A stretch of 64,000 bases of DNA. It comes from Syntrophobacter sp963666995 (GTDB taxonomy: Bacteria; Desulfobacterota; Syntrophobacteria; Syntrophobacterales; Syntrophobacteraceae). A program made the translations under genes and the position numbers. The notes below the pieces were generated by a model. That model made no database searches. It was not told the origin of the DNA and saw only the letters and a list, made by a program, of their open reading frames with translations. The stretch is from the NCBI GenBank assembly GCA_963666995.1, contig OY762941.1, positions 2,666,001 to 2,730,000 of the forward strand, in the 5' to 3' direction. The number at the start of each line of letters is the position of its first letter. The first letter of the stretch is position 1. Shown here one piece after another: positions 8,351 through 17,254 of the stretch.

Positions 8351-9880
8351 TCAGGCAGGTTTTTCTTCGAAGTAGGAACGGATGCTCTGCGCAAGAGCCG
8401 GGATTGTGTATTCGGAAGGAACAATCCTGACATCGAGGCCGAACCCGGTTGCCGTCTGAGCGGTCACGGGACCGATACAGGCAATCGTTACGTTCTCAAG
8501 AAACGGCAGGATCCCGCTTTTGTCGAAGAGGCTGAAGAAATTGCTCACCGTGGACGAAGAGGTGAAGGTGATGCAGTGGATTTCACCCCGCCGCAACCGT
8601 TCGAGTATTTCGCTTCCGCGTTCCCTGGGGACCGTAGTCCGGTAGGTTGGAACCACATCGACTGAGGCGCCTCTTTCCCGAAGAGTGTCCGGCAGGATGT
8701 CGCGCGCCTCCATGGCGCGGGGTATCAGGAAGCGGATGCCTTTCAGGTCGACGTTGGATAGTGATTCGAGGAGCGACTCCGCCCTGTATTCGCCGGGCAC
8801 GAGGTCGGGCCTGAGTCCGATGTCTTCCAGCGCCTGGGCGGTCTTCGGACCGATAGCCGCAAGCCGTACTCCCTTCAGCTCCCGCACATCCAGTCCGCAC
8901 GCCCGCAGCCTTTCCATGAAGAACCGTACGCCGTTCACACTCGTAAAGATCGCCCAGTCGTAGGAGGTTGACAGATGGCGGATGGCGGTATCCAGAGGCT
9001 CCCATGAAGGCGGGGGCTCGATTTCGATGGTCGGAAACTCGATGCAGTCGGCTCCGAGTTCCGCCAGCAACGTCCGGAAGTCACTGGCCTGCTCGCGCGC
9101 TCGCGTCACGATGATGCGTTTCCCGAAAAGAGGGCGGCTTTCGAACCAGTTCAATTCCTTCCTCAGACCGACCACCTCTCCCACGACCGTTATCGCGGGT
9201 GGTTTGAGGCCGGCTTGACGAACCTTCTCGACGATGTCCTCGAGTGTGCCGGTGACCGTCTGCTGGGCCGGGGTCGTCCCCCAGCGGATGACCGCGACAG
9301 GCGTATGGGCCGGTCTTCCATGGGTAATCAGGCTGTTGCAGATTTCAGGGAGGTTCTTGACCCCCATGAAAAAAACCAGAGTGCCGACACCCGTGGCGAG
9401 CTTGTCCCAGGCAATTTTGGACGTGCCCGAGTCTTCTCGTTCGTGGCCGGTTACAAAAGCCATGCTGGCGGTGTGGTCCCTGTGCGAAAGGGGTATGCCC
9501 GCATAAGCCGGAACCGATATGGCGGCGGTCACACCGGGCACCACCTCAAAGGGGATGCCCCGGGCCACGAGCACCTGGGCTTCCTCGCCGCCCCGTCCGA
9601 AAACGAAGGGATCTCCCCCCTTGAGACGTACTACCACCTTATCGCGGCCCTTTTCCGCGAGGAGATCATTGATTGCCTTCTGACTGAGCGTATGGTCTCC
9701 TCCCTTCTTGCCGACATATATCCTTTCGCATTGCGGGGGAGCGTACTTCAGAAATTCTTCGTTTGCCAGGTAGTCGTAGATGACCACATCGGCCTTCTCC
9801 AGAACCTCGCGGCCTCTCAGGGTCAAAAGGCCCGGGTCGCCGGGCCCCGCACCCACCAGATAAACTTTTCCTTTTGCCAC
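8351..9880 (-). CDS. cobA-hemD: Uroporphyrinogen-III C-methyltransferase / uroporphyrinogen-III synthase fusion
   Basis: A 509-residue fusion. The first half is SUMT: VYLVGAGPGDPGLLTLRG at the N-terminus, RLKGGDPFVFGRGGEEA and VVPGVTAAISVPAYAGIPLS, which bind SAM and make precorrin-2 for sirohaem and cobalamin. The second half (from about residue 250, FGKRIIVTRAREQASDF) is a HemD domain that cyclises hydroxymethylbilane to uroporphyrinogen III. The GTG at 9880, seven bases after GAGGAA, is chosen as start; the longer frame overlaps hemC. It lies 67 bases downstream of hemC, so both probably form one transcript. Such fusions are common in Clostridia and Desulfobacterota. Confidence 0.93.
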   Translation of the reverse strand: MAKGKVYLVGAGPGDPGLLTLRGREVLEKADVVIYDYLANEEFLKYAPPQCERIYVGKKGGDHTLSQKAINDLLAEKGRDKVVVRLKGGDPFVFGRGGEEAQVLVARGIPFEVVPGVTAAISVPAYAGIPLSHRDHTASMAFVTGHEREDSGTSKIAWDKLATGVGTLVFFMGVKNLPEICNSLITHGRPAHTPVAVIRWGTTPAQQTVTGTLEDIVEKVRQAGLKPPAITVVGEVVGLRKELNWFESRPLFGKRIIVTRAREQASDFRTLLAELGADCIEFPTIEIEPPPSWEPLDTAIRHLSTSYDWAIFTSVNGVRFFMERLRACGLDVRELKGVRLAAIGPKTAQALEDIGLRPDLVPGEYRAESLLESLSNVDLKGIRFLIPRAMEARDILPDTLRERGASVDVVPTYRTTVPRERGSEILERLRRGEIHCITFTSSSTVSNFFSLFDKSGILPFLENVTIACIGPVTAQTATGFGLDVRIVPSEYTIPALAQSIRSYFEEKPA

Positions 9881-9947
9881 CTTTTGTTCCTCGGTATTGG
9901 TTAGGGATCGCCGTGATGCGGGAGTACGCGTGATAGCGGACAATCGA

Positions 9948-10880
9948 TCAGGATCGATAGATTTCATCCAGGATGCGTCCGGCCCCGCGTTCGAGAAGGT
10001 CTTTCGCAACCGTTCGGCCAAGAACTTCCGCGTCCTCCGGAGGTGCGGTCCGGGTGACCCGGAAGACTTCGGTTCCATCCAGTGAGGCCACCAATCCGCT
10101 GAGTTCGACATTTCCATCGATGATGCGGGCATAGCCGCCGATGGGAACCTGGCAACCCCCTTCGAGCGCCTTCAGGAGGCTCCGTTCGGCCTCGACCGCT
10201 ACGGCTGTTTCGGGGTGGTGAAGCGGCATCAGGAATTGCCGGAGCGTCATGTCATCACCGCGAACCTCGATTCCGACGGCACCCTGTCCGATCGCGGGCA
10301 GAAACTCGCAAGGATCCAGATAAGCGGTAATCGAATCCTGCCAGCCCATCCGGTGGAGTCCGGCTGCTGCGAGCACTATGGCGTCGTACATGCCCTCTCT
10401 CAGTTTCCTGAGCCGCGTTTCGATGTTCCCCCGCAGGTTTTGAATCTCCAGGTCCGGGCGAAGCTTCCTGATTTGTGAGGACCGCCTCAAACTGCTCGTT
10501 CCGACCTTCGCGCCGGGATGTAACAGGGTCAGGGTCTCGCCCCCCGTCACGATTACATCGCGCGGATCCTCCCGTTCCGGAATCGCCCCGATCGTGAGAC
10601 CCGCCGGCAGCAGCGCGGGCACATCCTTCATGCTGTGGACCGCAAGGTCGATCGTCCGTGCCAGGAGAGCGTCTTCGATTTCTTTTACGAACAAGCCCTT
10701 GCCGCCCACTTTGGCGAGCGGCACGTCAACGATCCTGTCTCCGGTCGTTTTGATGATTTCCAGTTCCACGCGCAATCCGGGCCATATGCCTTCCAGAGCT
10801 TTCTTCACGTTTCCGCTCTGTTTCAGGGCCAGCATACTGCCACGAGTTCCAATTCGGATCGTTCCGTCAGTCAAAGGCAT
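9948..10880 (-). CDS. hemC: Hydroxymethylbilane synthase (porphobilinogen deaminase)
   Basis: At 310 residues this is standard HemC. It begins TIRIGTRGSMLALKQSGNV, contains VHSMKDVPALLPAGL with the catalytic region, and has the cofactor-attaching cysteine in ALEGGCQVPIGGYA. It polymerises four porphobilinogens into the linear tetrapyrrole used by the downstream HemD domain. The annotated ATG at 10880 has a purine-rich GAGAGG very close to it; the start could be a few codons off. Gene order zinc-ribbon gene, hemC, cobA-hemD on one strand suggests an operon. Confidence 0.96.
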   Translation of the reverse strand: MPLTDGTIRIGTRGSMLALKQSGNVKKALEGIWPGLRVELEIIKTTGDRIVDVPLAKVGGKGLFVKEIEDALLARTIDLAVHSMKDVPALLPAGLTIGAIPEREDPRDVIVTGGETLTLLHPGAKVGTSSLRRSSQIRKLRPDLEIQNLRGNIETRLRKLREGMYDAIVLAAAGLHRMGWQDSITAYLDPCEFLPAIGQGAVGIEVRGDDMTLRQFLMPLHHPETAVAVEAERSLLKALEGGCQVPIGGYARIIDGNVELSGLVASLDGTEVFRVTRTAPPEDAEVLGRTVAKDLLERGAGRILDEIYRS

Positions 10881-10981
10881 CCTCTCGGCTTCTCGTGCTG
10901 ATGGGTTCTACGGGGGTCCCCCTCTGAGTACCGCTCAAATCCCGCTCCGCCGGCATGAAGAAAAGACTTGGGAAAAGTCAA

Positions 10982-11215
10982 TCAATGGCAGGTGTTGCAT
11001 GAACCCCCGCTGCACCCGGAGCACGAAGAGGCGCCCGTGCCCATCCGGCTGCTTGCAGCCCCCTTGTCTCCCCCGCTCTTGAAACCGCACACGGACATCA
11101 TCTTATGCACATCGGACGATTCGCACTTGGGGCAGTTCACGCCTTCATCGCTTCTAAAAACCAGCGTTTCAAATTCTTCACCGCATTGGCAGCACTGATA
11201 CTCAAAAATGGGCAT
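10982..11215 (-). CDS. FmdB-family zinc-ribbon regulatory protein
   Basis: A 77-residue protein beginning MPIFEYQCCQCGEEFETLVF with a second CxxC (CPKCESSDV), forming the FmdB/CxxC zinc ribbon. The tail is rich in Ser, Gly and Cys and ends SCSGCSGGSCNTCH. GGAGG lies eight bases before the ATG at 11215, so a longer upstream frame is rejected. Members are small putative regulators of unknown targets. It sits 101 bases upstream of hemC on the same strand. Confidence 0.85.
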   Translation of the reverse strand: MPIFEYQCCQCGEEFETLVFRSDEGVNCPKCESSDVHKMMSVCGFKSGGDKGAASSRMGTGASSCSGCSGGSCNTCH

Positions 11216-11533
11216 TGTTTCCTCCAGATAACAAACCTTAAGACAAAAAATTAGCTCCTCCCCCGATGACCAGGCCATTGACTCCCGGGAACCGGAGCAA
11301 GAGCAATAACCGCGAAAACGCGGCGGTTGTCGGTCAGATTGGGCGATTCTTCTCCCCCCCTCGCCCCTCCCGCCGGGGAAGGGGGTATTGAGGCTCAGTT
11401 CCTCCCGCTTGACGGGGGAGTCTGGGTGGGGGTGCGGCTTCTCACTGAAAACATATTATTCGCGGCGACATCTCCCGTGGAACCGCTCAACACCAATTAT
11501 TATAATACTCGTCGACCGTGTATCCAACGCATA
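11216..11533. repeat. Intergenic region with a C/G-tract hairpin repeat
   Basis: The 318-base gap contains a stretch (about 11340-11450) made of C-tracts and complementary G-tracts, such as CCCTCCCGCCGGGGAAGGGG and CTCCCGCTTGACGGGGGAG. They can form several hairpins. A small CCGCG-AAAA-CGCGG hairpin lies at 11310-11323. The composition and wording resemble dispersed intergenic repeats seen in many proteobacterial genomes, but only one copy is in this window. No gene is visible. Confidence 0.45.
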
Positions 11534-11938
11534 TTATTCAACGAATTTCGGGATGCGCGCCTGGGGGGCGATTTCCAGCACGACGGGATCTCCGTCCCGG
11601 ACCGATTTGAAGTTTGTGGCGTCCCCCTTTACTTTTCCGATGATGTTGACTGCGCCGGCGGGGCGGATCTCATTGCCGCGGCTGACGGGGGTAGGTCCGA
11701 AAAAGATGCAGAAGGCGCTCCCTGTCGGCCAGTACCCCAGGTCACCGATCTCGACAACTTCGACGGCGGTTTTGTCCAGGGGCTGTTTTACCGGGATCCT
11801 GAAGTAAATCTCATCGCCCCAGGTCTGGGCCTGTGCCTTGACGGGCAGAGTCGAGTACAGCGCTTCAGCGGTAGGAGAATCGTTCAGTTCGGCGGTCATC
11901 GATACCGAGCCGGCCTGAATGCGAATAGCCTTTCCCAT
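11534..11938 (-). CDS. Cyclophilin-like-fold protein
   Basis: A 134-residue protein with IRIQAGSVSMTAELNDSPTAEALYSTLPVKAQAQTWGDEIYF-type sequence, then GDLGYWPTGSAFCIFFGPTP and a NIIGKVKG segment. This is the TM1367-type cyclophilin-like beta-barrel family, whose biochemical function is not established. It is the last gene of a four-gene leftward operon, starting one base after the stop of the preceding gene, which implies translational coupling. Confidence 0.75.
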   Translation of the reverse strand: MGKAIRIQAGSVSMTAELNDSPTAEALYSTLPVKAQAQTWGDEIYFRIPVKQPLDKTAVEVVEIGDLGYWPTGSAFCIFFGPTPVSRGNEIRPAGAVNIIGKVKGDATNFKSVRDGDPVVLEIAPQARIPKFVE

Positions 11939-11939
11939 T

Positions 11940-12908
11940 TTATGCCTCCTTTGGCATCAGTTCCAGGACGGCTGCCATGAGCATCGGGAACATGATTTCG
12001 TGGTGACCGATGAGGGTTATGCCGGTTCCTGTTCCACATGTCGGGCGCTGGACCACATTCACCTGGCTTCTGTACTGGCGCTGAAAATCCATGTTGATGG
12101 TTGTGAGTCCGTCGAGTGAAAAGCCCAGGTTGCGGGCCACGCTGACGGCCTTGAGGAATACTTCGGGGAGTATCACGGCTGATCCGAGGTTGATGAACAC
12201 GCCATCCTTGAGGGTGGTGACCAACCGGCAGAAGAGCCGGAAATCGTAATGGCTGAGAGCCCCCATGGCAGCTCCGTCCATTTGCGGATGCATGTGGATG
12301 ATGTCGGTCCCGACGGCAACGTGAACCGTCAGTGGGATCCCGCACCGCGCGGCGGCTGCAAGAATACTCAACCGGCCGTACGGAGCCTTCTCTTCCAGCA
12401 GGCGCTCACCCACGGCCCTCCCAAGTCCTGAACCGCCCCTCGCCCGTGCCGATGCGACGGCGGTATGGATGAACTCGGCCGTCTCGCGGGCCATGCCAAA
12501 GCTTCCCCGATCCAGGTGCGCGGCGACGTCCTCGGATGTTTTTCCGGCGAGAGCGACCTCCACGTCGTGAATGATTCCGGCGCCGTTCATAGCGATTCCG
12601 GAAAAAAGGCCCCTTTCGATTCCGTCCACCAGCAGCGGGTTGAGTCCCACTTTGATCGGGTGGGCGCCCATTCCCAGGATGGTGGTTCGTCCCCCGTTCA
12701 CGGCCTTCGCGAACGCTTCGGCGGCCGCCCGGAATTGATCGGCCGCCAGGATGCGCGGCAGCTTCTCGAAAAAGGCAAGAAACGTATCCCCGGGATTCCA
12801 GGGCTGGCCGAAATCCTCGATCTTCACTTTGCTCGGGCGATCCTCGAGACTTGTCGTTTTCAGACCGTCAAAATCAAGCGGTTTCCAATCCGATCGGCGA
12901 GCTGTCAT
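11940..12908 (-). CDS. Deoxyhypusine-synthase-like Rossmann protein of unknown function
   Basis: This 322-residue protein has runs reminiscent of deoxyhypusine synthase: ILGMGAHPIKVGLNPLLVDG, AMNGAGIIHDVEVALAGKTS and RGSFGMARET. The segment that holds the catalytic lysine in true synthases is replaced by VAVGTDIIHMHPQMDGAAMG, a histidine- and aspartate-containing motif. The spermidine reaction on eIF5A is therefore unlikely in this bacterium. Its ATG overlaps the stop of the SIS-domain gene by four bases (ATGA), and a cyclophilin-like gene follows after one base. The operon suggests a sugar- or aminosugar-related role, but this is speculation. Confidence 0.6.
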   Translation of the reverse strand: MTARRSDWKPLDFDGLKTTSLEDRPSKVKIEDFGQPWNPGDTFLAFFEKLPRILAADQFRAAAEAFAKAVNGGRTTILGMGAHPIKVGLNPLLVDGIERGLFSGIAMNGAGIIHDVEVALAGKTSEDVAAHLDRGSFGMARETAEFIHTAVASARARGGSGLGRAVGERLLEEKAPYGRLSILAAAARCGIPLTVHVAVGTDIIHMHPQMDGAAMGALSHYDFRLFCRLVTTLKDGVFINLGSAVILPEVFLKAVSVARNLGFSLDGLTTINMDFQRQYRSQVNVVQRPTCGTGTGITLIGHHEIMFPMLMAAVLELMPKEA

Positions 12909-13519
12909 GCATTCCTTCCCGTGAATTCAGTGAAGAGCATTTCCTCGACCAGGGCACACAGGACATGACCCACCGTGATGTGAGATTCCTGTATGCGGGC
13001 GGTAACGTCTGACGGGACATGGAGTGTGAGGTCGCAGTAAACGTCCATTTCCGTTTCGGCGCGGCCGCTGAATCCGAGGGTGCGGACGGCGTGTTCGTGT
13101 GCCCATTTCAAGGCCCTTACGACGTTGGGAGATCGACCGCTCGTGCTGATGCCCAGGGCGACATCGCCTGCCTGTGCCAGGGCGGTGAGCTGTTTTGAGA
13201 AAATATCGTCGAATGAAAAATCGTTGCCGATACTCGTCAGGATCGAAGAGTCCACCGTCAGGGCCGCCGCCGGGAGCGGAGGGCGCTCCAGCACAAACCG
13301 GTTCACGAACTCCGAGGCCAGATGTTGGCAATCAGCGGCGCTGCCTCCATTTCCAAAGAGGAAGAGCCTGTGGCCTCCCCTGAAGGCTTCACCGACCACC
13401 CCGGCCATATCGAGGATGAGACCCGCCGCCTGGCGCAGCAGGGCTTCCTTTGTGTCGATGCTTTCGCGAAAAGCCGATTCGACCAGGCCCATCATGTGCT
13501 TCCTGAACGTGTCGTTCAT
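12905..13519 (-). CDS. SIS-domain phosphoheptose isomerase-like protein
   Basis: At 204 residues this matches the GmhA family: LFLFGNGGSAADCQHLASEF near residue 55, SSILTSIGNDFSFDDIFSKQ and ALGISTSGRSPNVVRALKWA. The C-terminal QESHITVGHVLCALVEEMLF supplies the zinc-site histidine and glutamine. GmhA converts sedoheptulose 7-phosphate to heptose 7-phosphate for lipopolysaccharide. No other heptose gene is adjacent, so the true substrate may differ. It starts four bases after the aminotransferase stop, in the same operon. Confidence 0.82.
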   Translation of the reverse strand: MNDTFRKHMMGLVESAFRESIDTKEALLRQAAGLILDMAGVVGEAFRGGHRLFLFGNGGSAADCQHLASEFVNRFVLERPPLPAAALTVDSSILTSIGNDFSFDDIFSKQLTALAQAGDVALGISTSGRSPNVVRALKWAHEHAVRTLGFSGRAETEMDVYCDLTLHVPSDVTARIQESHITVGHVLCALVEEMLFTEFTGRNA

Positions 13520-13523
13520 TCCG

Positions 13524-14501
13524 TTATTCCTTGACGGGCGTCAACATCCGGCGGCAATTCCGGATGTCGTCCTGCAGAATTTCAAGAAACCTGAGGAAAA
13601 ACGGACCGGGCTTCCCTTTGCCGACCGACCGATCGTCAAAGGTCCTGACCGGAAGGATGTCGAAGGACGTTCCGAACATCATGATTTCCTCCGCATCGTG
13701 GGCTTGTTCAGGGCTTATATCCGCCTCATGGATGGCGGTCAATTCCCCTGAGGCCAACAACGGCCGCGCAAGTTCCATCATGCGGGTGATGGTGATCCCC
13801 CTGAGGACCCGGTCAAACCTGGGCACCAGGAATTCACGTTCCCTGGTGATAATCCCGATGTTTTCCGTAGGCCCTTCGGCGAAGCATCCCCGATCGTCAA
13901 TCGATATTGAGAAATCCGCGCCGGCGTCCAGGGCTTCCTTCTTCATGAGCACGTTTGGGAGGTAATTGCAGCTCTTTATATTGGCGAACAAATTACTCCT
14001 GGCGGGGATTTTGCTCGTCACCAGTTTCACCCCGATCTCATATTTCTCTTCGGGCAGAACGGGAAGAGAGGCGACCATCACATAGACCTGTCTTGCAGGA
14101 CTTTCATAGGGGTTTGCGGAAAACCCGCCCGGTCCCCTGGACAGGAGTAGTTTGACGAGGCAGTCCGGCACATTTGCGGCCGCGATGGTGCACAGGATAA
14201 TTTCCTCGATCTGAATCCGGCTGACCGGGAAATCCAGCATCGAAACCTTGGCGGAGCGCTCCATCCGTTCGAGATGCCGGTGGAGTGCATACACTCTCCA
14301 CCGGGTGCACTTGAACGCTTCGAAGACTCCGTCCCCCCTGTGCACGAGGTGATCGTCCAGCGGAATCATCATCAGGGCGGGATCGGTAATAATGCCGCCG
14401 TACCAGCTCGAATACATCGCCAGGTAGTTCTTGTGATAAGGCTCCTTCAACACCAGCAAGCGATCCACCACCTCGTCAAAACTCAATCTCCGGATAGACA
14501 T
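13524..14501 (-). CDS. Class IV aminotransferase (BCAT / aminodeoxychorismate lyase family)
   Basis: The 325-residue PLP enzyme shows LVHRGDGVFEAFKCTRWRVY, the lysine-bearing segment FANIKSCNYLPNVLMKKEA, and FAEGPTENIGIITRE followed by VLRGITITRMMELA, all class IV landmarks. It could be a branched-chain or D-amino-acid aminotransferase or an aminodeoxychorismate lyase; the sequence alone does not decide. The ATG at 14501 follows TTGGAGCG; an alternative in-frame start at 14549 adds 16 residues. It leads a four-gene operon. Confidence 0.85.
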   Translation of the reverse strand: MSIRRLSFDEVVDRLLVLKEPYHKNYLAMYSSWYGGIITDPALMMIPLDDHLVHRGDGVFEAFKCTRWRVYALHRHLERMERSAKVSMLDFPVSRIQIEEIILCTIAAANVPDCLVKLLLSRGPGGFSANPYESPARQVYVMVASLPVLPEEKYEIGVKLVTSKIPARSNLFANIKSCNYLPNVLMKKEALDAGADFSISIDDRGCFAEGPTENIGIITREREFLVPRFDRVLRGITITRMMELARPLLASGELTAIHEADISPEQAHDAEEIMMFGTSFDILPVRTFDDRSVGKGKPGPFFLRFLEILQDDIRNCRRMLTPVKE

Positions 14502-14761
14502 TTTCGCTCCAAGCTTTTCCAGCAGCAGCCCGAAAACACAGCCGCTCATCGAACACGATCAGAGCGGCACTGCCTGTAACATCACAAGGTCGTTCCCCGG
14601 ACAGAGGTGTACGATCCTCGATCCGGACCCTCGAGCACAAGTATGGCTTGTCCAAAGGTTATGAACATAATACTATTTCTCAGCAACAGGATAGGCAGCG
14701 AGGACAAAGATAATAAAGAGGGTTTCCTTCTGCAAGCGAAAAGGATTCCGGGGATAAGAAC

Positions 14762-15445
14762 GTGAATGACTTCCGGTCTGAAAAGATAAAATCCGTCGTT
14801 TTCGACTTTGACGGAACACTCGCGGAACTGAAGTTGAACTTCGGTGAAATGAAACGCCGCTTGAGTGTGCTGGCTCTCGAGTACAATCGTTGTGCGATTC
14901 CCGATCCGCTGACGCCGGCCCTGGAGTGGGTTGAGAAACTTGCCGCCGAAGTGAGGTTGACGAACGAAGCGGCCGCCGAAGAACTGATTCGGAGGGCTTT
15001 CGGGCTCATCGAGGAAATGGAGGTTCGGGCGGCGGCTGAAGGCTGTCTTTTTCCCTTTACCCGCAGGCTCCTTGAAGGACTGCGCAGGAAGCGGATCAAG
15101 GTGGCCGTGGTCACCCGGAATTGCGAAAAGGCGGTCCGTATCGTCTTTCCCGACGTCGAATCCTATTGTGCGGCCTTACTTGCGCGCGAGCATGTGCCGC
15201 GAGTAAAACCCGATCCGGACCATCTGCTTCTGGCATTGCAGAAAATAGGCGCATCGCCCGATACAGCCCTTATGGTCGGTGACCATCCCATCGACATGCA
15301 GGCCGGACATCGCGCGGGGATCCGGACCGCAGGGGTTGCGAGCGGCAACGTTTCGCAGGAGGAACTGGCCAGGAGCGGCGCCTGCTGGACTGCGCGGAAC
15401 TGCTGCGAACTGATGGAGGTCCTCGAGGCGCAGGGTCTGATTTGA
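14762..15445 (+). CDS. HAD-superfamily phosphatase (phosphoglycolate-phosphatase-like)
   Basis: A 227-residue protein with motif I SVVFDFDGTLAELKL, motif II KVAVVTRNCEKA, a lysine in PRVKPDPDHLLLAL and motif IV MVGDHPIDMQAGHRAG. These identify a HAD hydrolase with a helical cap. The substrate is likely a small phosphate ester. The start is GTG at 14762, with GGGGA upstream. A PAC2-family gene follows 60 bases later on the same strand. Confidence 0.85.
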   Translation: MNDFRSEKIKSVVFDFDGTLAELKLNFGEMKRRLSVLALEYNRCAIPDPLTPALEWVEKLAAEVRLTNEAAAEELIRRAFGLIEEMEVRAAAEGCLFPFTRRLLEGLRRKRIKVAVVTRNCEKAVRIVFPDVESYCAALLAREHVPRVKPDPDHLLLALQKIGASPDTALMVGDHPIDMQAGHRAGIRTAGVASGNVSQEELARSGACWTARNCCELMEVLEAQGLI

Positions 15446-15505
15446 CGCGGACCTCAGAAAAGCGGCGGGACCGGGTTCTCCCGGCCTGGAACAAGGGCAT
15501 GCAAA

Positions 15506-16351
15506 ATGGAAATCCGTACTTTCCTCGAAAACATCAGAGTTCGCACGGCGATCCTCAGTTTTTCAGGGTGGCCGGATGCCGGGAAAGTCGTCCGGAATAC
15601 CCTGGATGAAATGCGCGGCGCACTGCACTTCACGCCTGCCGCCTCTTTGGACATGGATGGATTCTGGAATGTCCAGTCAACACGCCCGCAAGTCGATATC
15701 CGTCATGGACAAATCCGGAAAATGGAATGGCCTTCCTTCGATTTGTCTCTGTGCGACCATGCATACCACGGACCGCTGGCGATCGGGTCCGGACCTGAAC
15801 CCGTATGCAACTGGAGGTCGTTCGGGAGGCATGTCCTCGACCTGCTGGCGGAGTGGGAGTGCACGGAGGTCATTCTTTTGGGCTGCGTATACGATCACAT
15901 TACCCATGAAGAGACCGTGGTATCCAGCGTCGTTCAGGACAGCCATGCGTACAATCGGCTGAAGGAACTGGGATGCAACCTGATCGAATATAAGGGACCC
16001 GGCGCGGTCCACTCGTCGCTCATGGAAACAGCGAAGGTTCTGAACATCCCCTGCTCCTGCATCTGGGCTCATTTTCCCTTCTACCTGCGCGGGCCTCATG
16101 AAATGCTCACGGCAAACCTGCTTGGCATCCTGGGGTCCCTCCTTGGACTGGAATTCAACACGGACCATCTCGTGAAACGCTGGGAAAAGCGGGTGCAGGA
16201 GATAGAGGCCCTCATTACCCAGGACCTGGAATTGCAGAGGGTCCTCGACAACCTGAAAAAACAAAGGGAAAGCGAGCCTCCGGCGTCTCCGGCGAAGATC
16301 GTCCGGCTGGACGAGTTTCTGAAGAAGCGCAATGAATCCCAGGACGAGTGA
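15506..16351 (+). CDS. PAC2-family protein (proteasome-assembly-chaperone-like)
   Basis: The 281-residue sequence has the PAC2 pattern. It includes ILSFSGWPDAGKVVRNTLDE near residue 17, ECTEVILLGCVYDHITHEET, and a C-terminal PFYLRGPHEMLTANLLGILG segment followed by a coiled-coil-like tail. Bacterial and archaeal members resemble proteasome assembly chaperones but their role without proteasomes is unknown. AAGGG precedes the ATG. It is probably co-transcribed with the upstream HAD gene. Confidence 0.8.
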   Translation: MEIRTFLENIRVRTAILSFSGWPDAGKVVRNTLDEMRGALHFTPAASLDMDGFWNVQSTRPQVDIRHGQIRKMEWPSFDLSLCDHAYHGPLAIGSGPEPVCNWRSFGRHVLDLLAEWECTEVILLGCVYDHITHEETVVSSVVQDSHAYNRLKELGCNLIEYKGPGAVHSSLMETAKVLNIPCSCIWAHFPFYLRGPHEMLTANLLGILGSLLGLEFNTDHLVKRWEKRVQEIEALITQDLELQRVLDNLKKQRESEPPASPAKIVRLDEFLKKRNESQDE

Positions 16352-16446
16352 TGAAGGGTGGATTGCGCCTCGTGATAAGGGCCGCTGCGCCCGTGGAGTG
16401 AATTCGATATGACCCCGGATGAGAGGATTCTCTGCTGGCCGGCACC

Positions 16447-16911
16447 ATGGCCCATTTCAAGGAAATCGCCCGACAGAACCGATTTACCGAGAACGGCACG
16501 ATCGAGCATGCCGTTTCGACCTGTCTGGTCTGCCACCCGGAGCTTGTTCCGCTCGATCCGTTTGTCATCTACCTGGACATCGTGGCGGAAGCCGTCAAGG
16601 TTCGGCGCCCGCGGCTCGACCGGGAACTCGCAGCCGAGATCAATGGAGACCTGGAACTCCAGGGCGAATCGATTCGCGTGACGTTGGAAGACCTGGCGGA
16701 GGGCGAGGAGAAAGCGGTCCGAAGCTGGCTCGCCTGGATAAGAGATGCCCTGTCAACCGGCCTGGGGCTCCTTTCCGTTCACAGCCAAACGAGCCTCGAT
16801 TTCGATCTCGACAGCCCCGAAGCCCGGAGATGGGGAAATCTCATCGAATCGCGCTCAAAAGAGATCATGGCCCACCAACTGGGCAATTTCCGGCCGGTCC
16901 CGTCGCAGTGA
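16447..16911 (+). CDS. Hypothetical protein
   Basis: A 154-residue acidic, soluble protein I cannot assign. It begins MAHFKEIARQNRFTENGTIE and has a CLVCHPEL motif near residue 27; this is not a CXXCH haem site with export, since there is no signal peptide. No clear ribosome site precedes the ATG. It follows the PAC2 gene by 95 bases and ends 13 bases before the convergent DUF4387 gene. Confidence 0.55.
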   Translation: MAHFKEIARQNRFTENGTIEHAVSTCLVCHPELVPLDPFVIYLDIVAEAVKVRRPRLDRELAAEINGDLELQGESIRVTLEDLAEGEEKAVRSWLAWIRDALSTGLGLLSVHSQTSLDFDLDSPEARRWGNLIESRSKEIMAHQLGNFRPVPSQ

Positions 16912-16924
16912 CGGTGAAACGGCA

Positions 16925-17254
16925 TCAGCCCGGCATCGCGGGAACCCGGAGTTTCAGCAGCGGAGCGTGCTGCTGGGCGCCGTAAACATCCGAGTCCCCC
17001 AGGGCTCCCGACACCACCGGACGAACCATCGTGCACTTTACCGCAGACGCAGGGTCGAAATAGACCACCTTGATGATCCGGTCCACACTCACTCCGTACA
17101 ACCCCGCGAAGAGTTCCCTGGTAAAGAAGTTGGCCGCCTTCAGGCGACGGTAATCCTCTTCCCTGGTGAACATGATATCCACGGTCAACTCGTAAGGACC
17201 GGCGTTCTTGCTTCGAATGACCGCCGCCATTTCGGTTATGGGAACAGTTTTCAT
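16925..17254 (-). CDS. DUF4387-family protein
   Basis: A 109-residue protein with AAVIRSKNAGPYELTVDIMF and VYFDPASAVKCTMVRPVVSG, the pattern of the small DUF4387 proteins that accompany AtuA-like (DUF1446) proteins. In some organisms both parts are fused. Its ATG overlaps the stop of the upstream gene by four bases, so the two subunits are probably made together. Biochemical role unknown. Confidence 0.75.
   Translation of the reverse strand: MKTVPITEMAAVIRSKNAGPYELTVDIMFTREEDYRRLKAANFFTRELFAGLYGVSVDRIIKVVYFDPASAVKCTMVRPVVSGALGDSDVYGAQQHAPLLKLRVPAMPG

Noticed and set aside
8351..10132. 593-residue version of the CobA-HemD fusion
   Set aside because: The extra N-terminus is an out-of-frame translation of hemC; the GTG at 9880 with GAGGAA gives a standard SUMT start.
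11340..11450. Second CRISPR or structured RNA
   Set aside because: The C/G tracts form hairpins but there are no regular spacers and only one copy in the window.
16500..16560. Haem-binding cytochrome from the CLVCH motif of the hypothetical protein at 16.4 kb
   Set aside because: The protein has no signal peptide or anchor, so a c-type haem could not be attached; the motif is probably coincidental.
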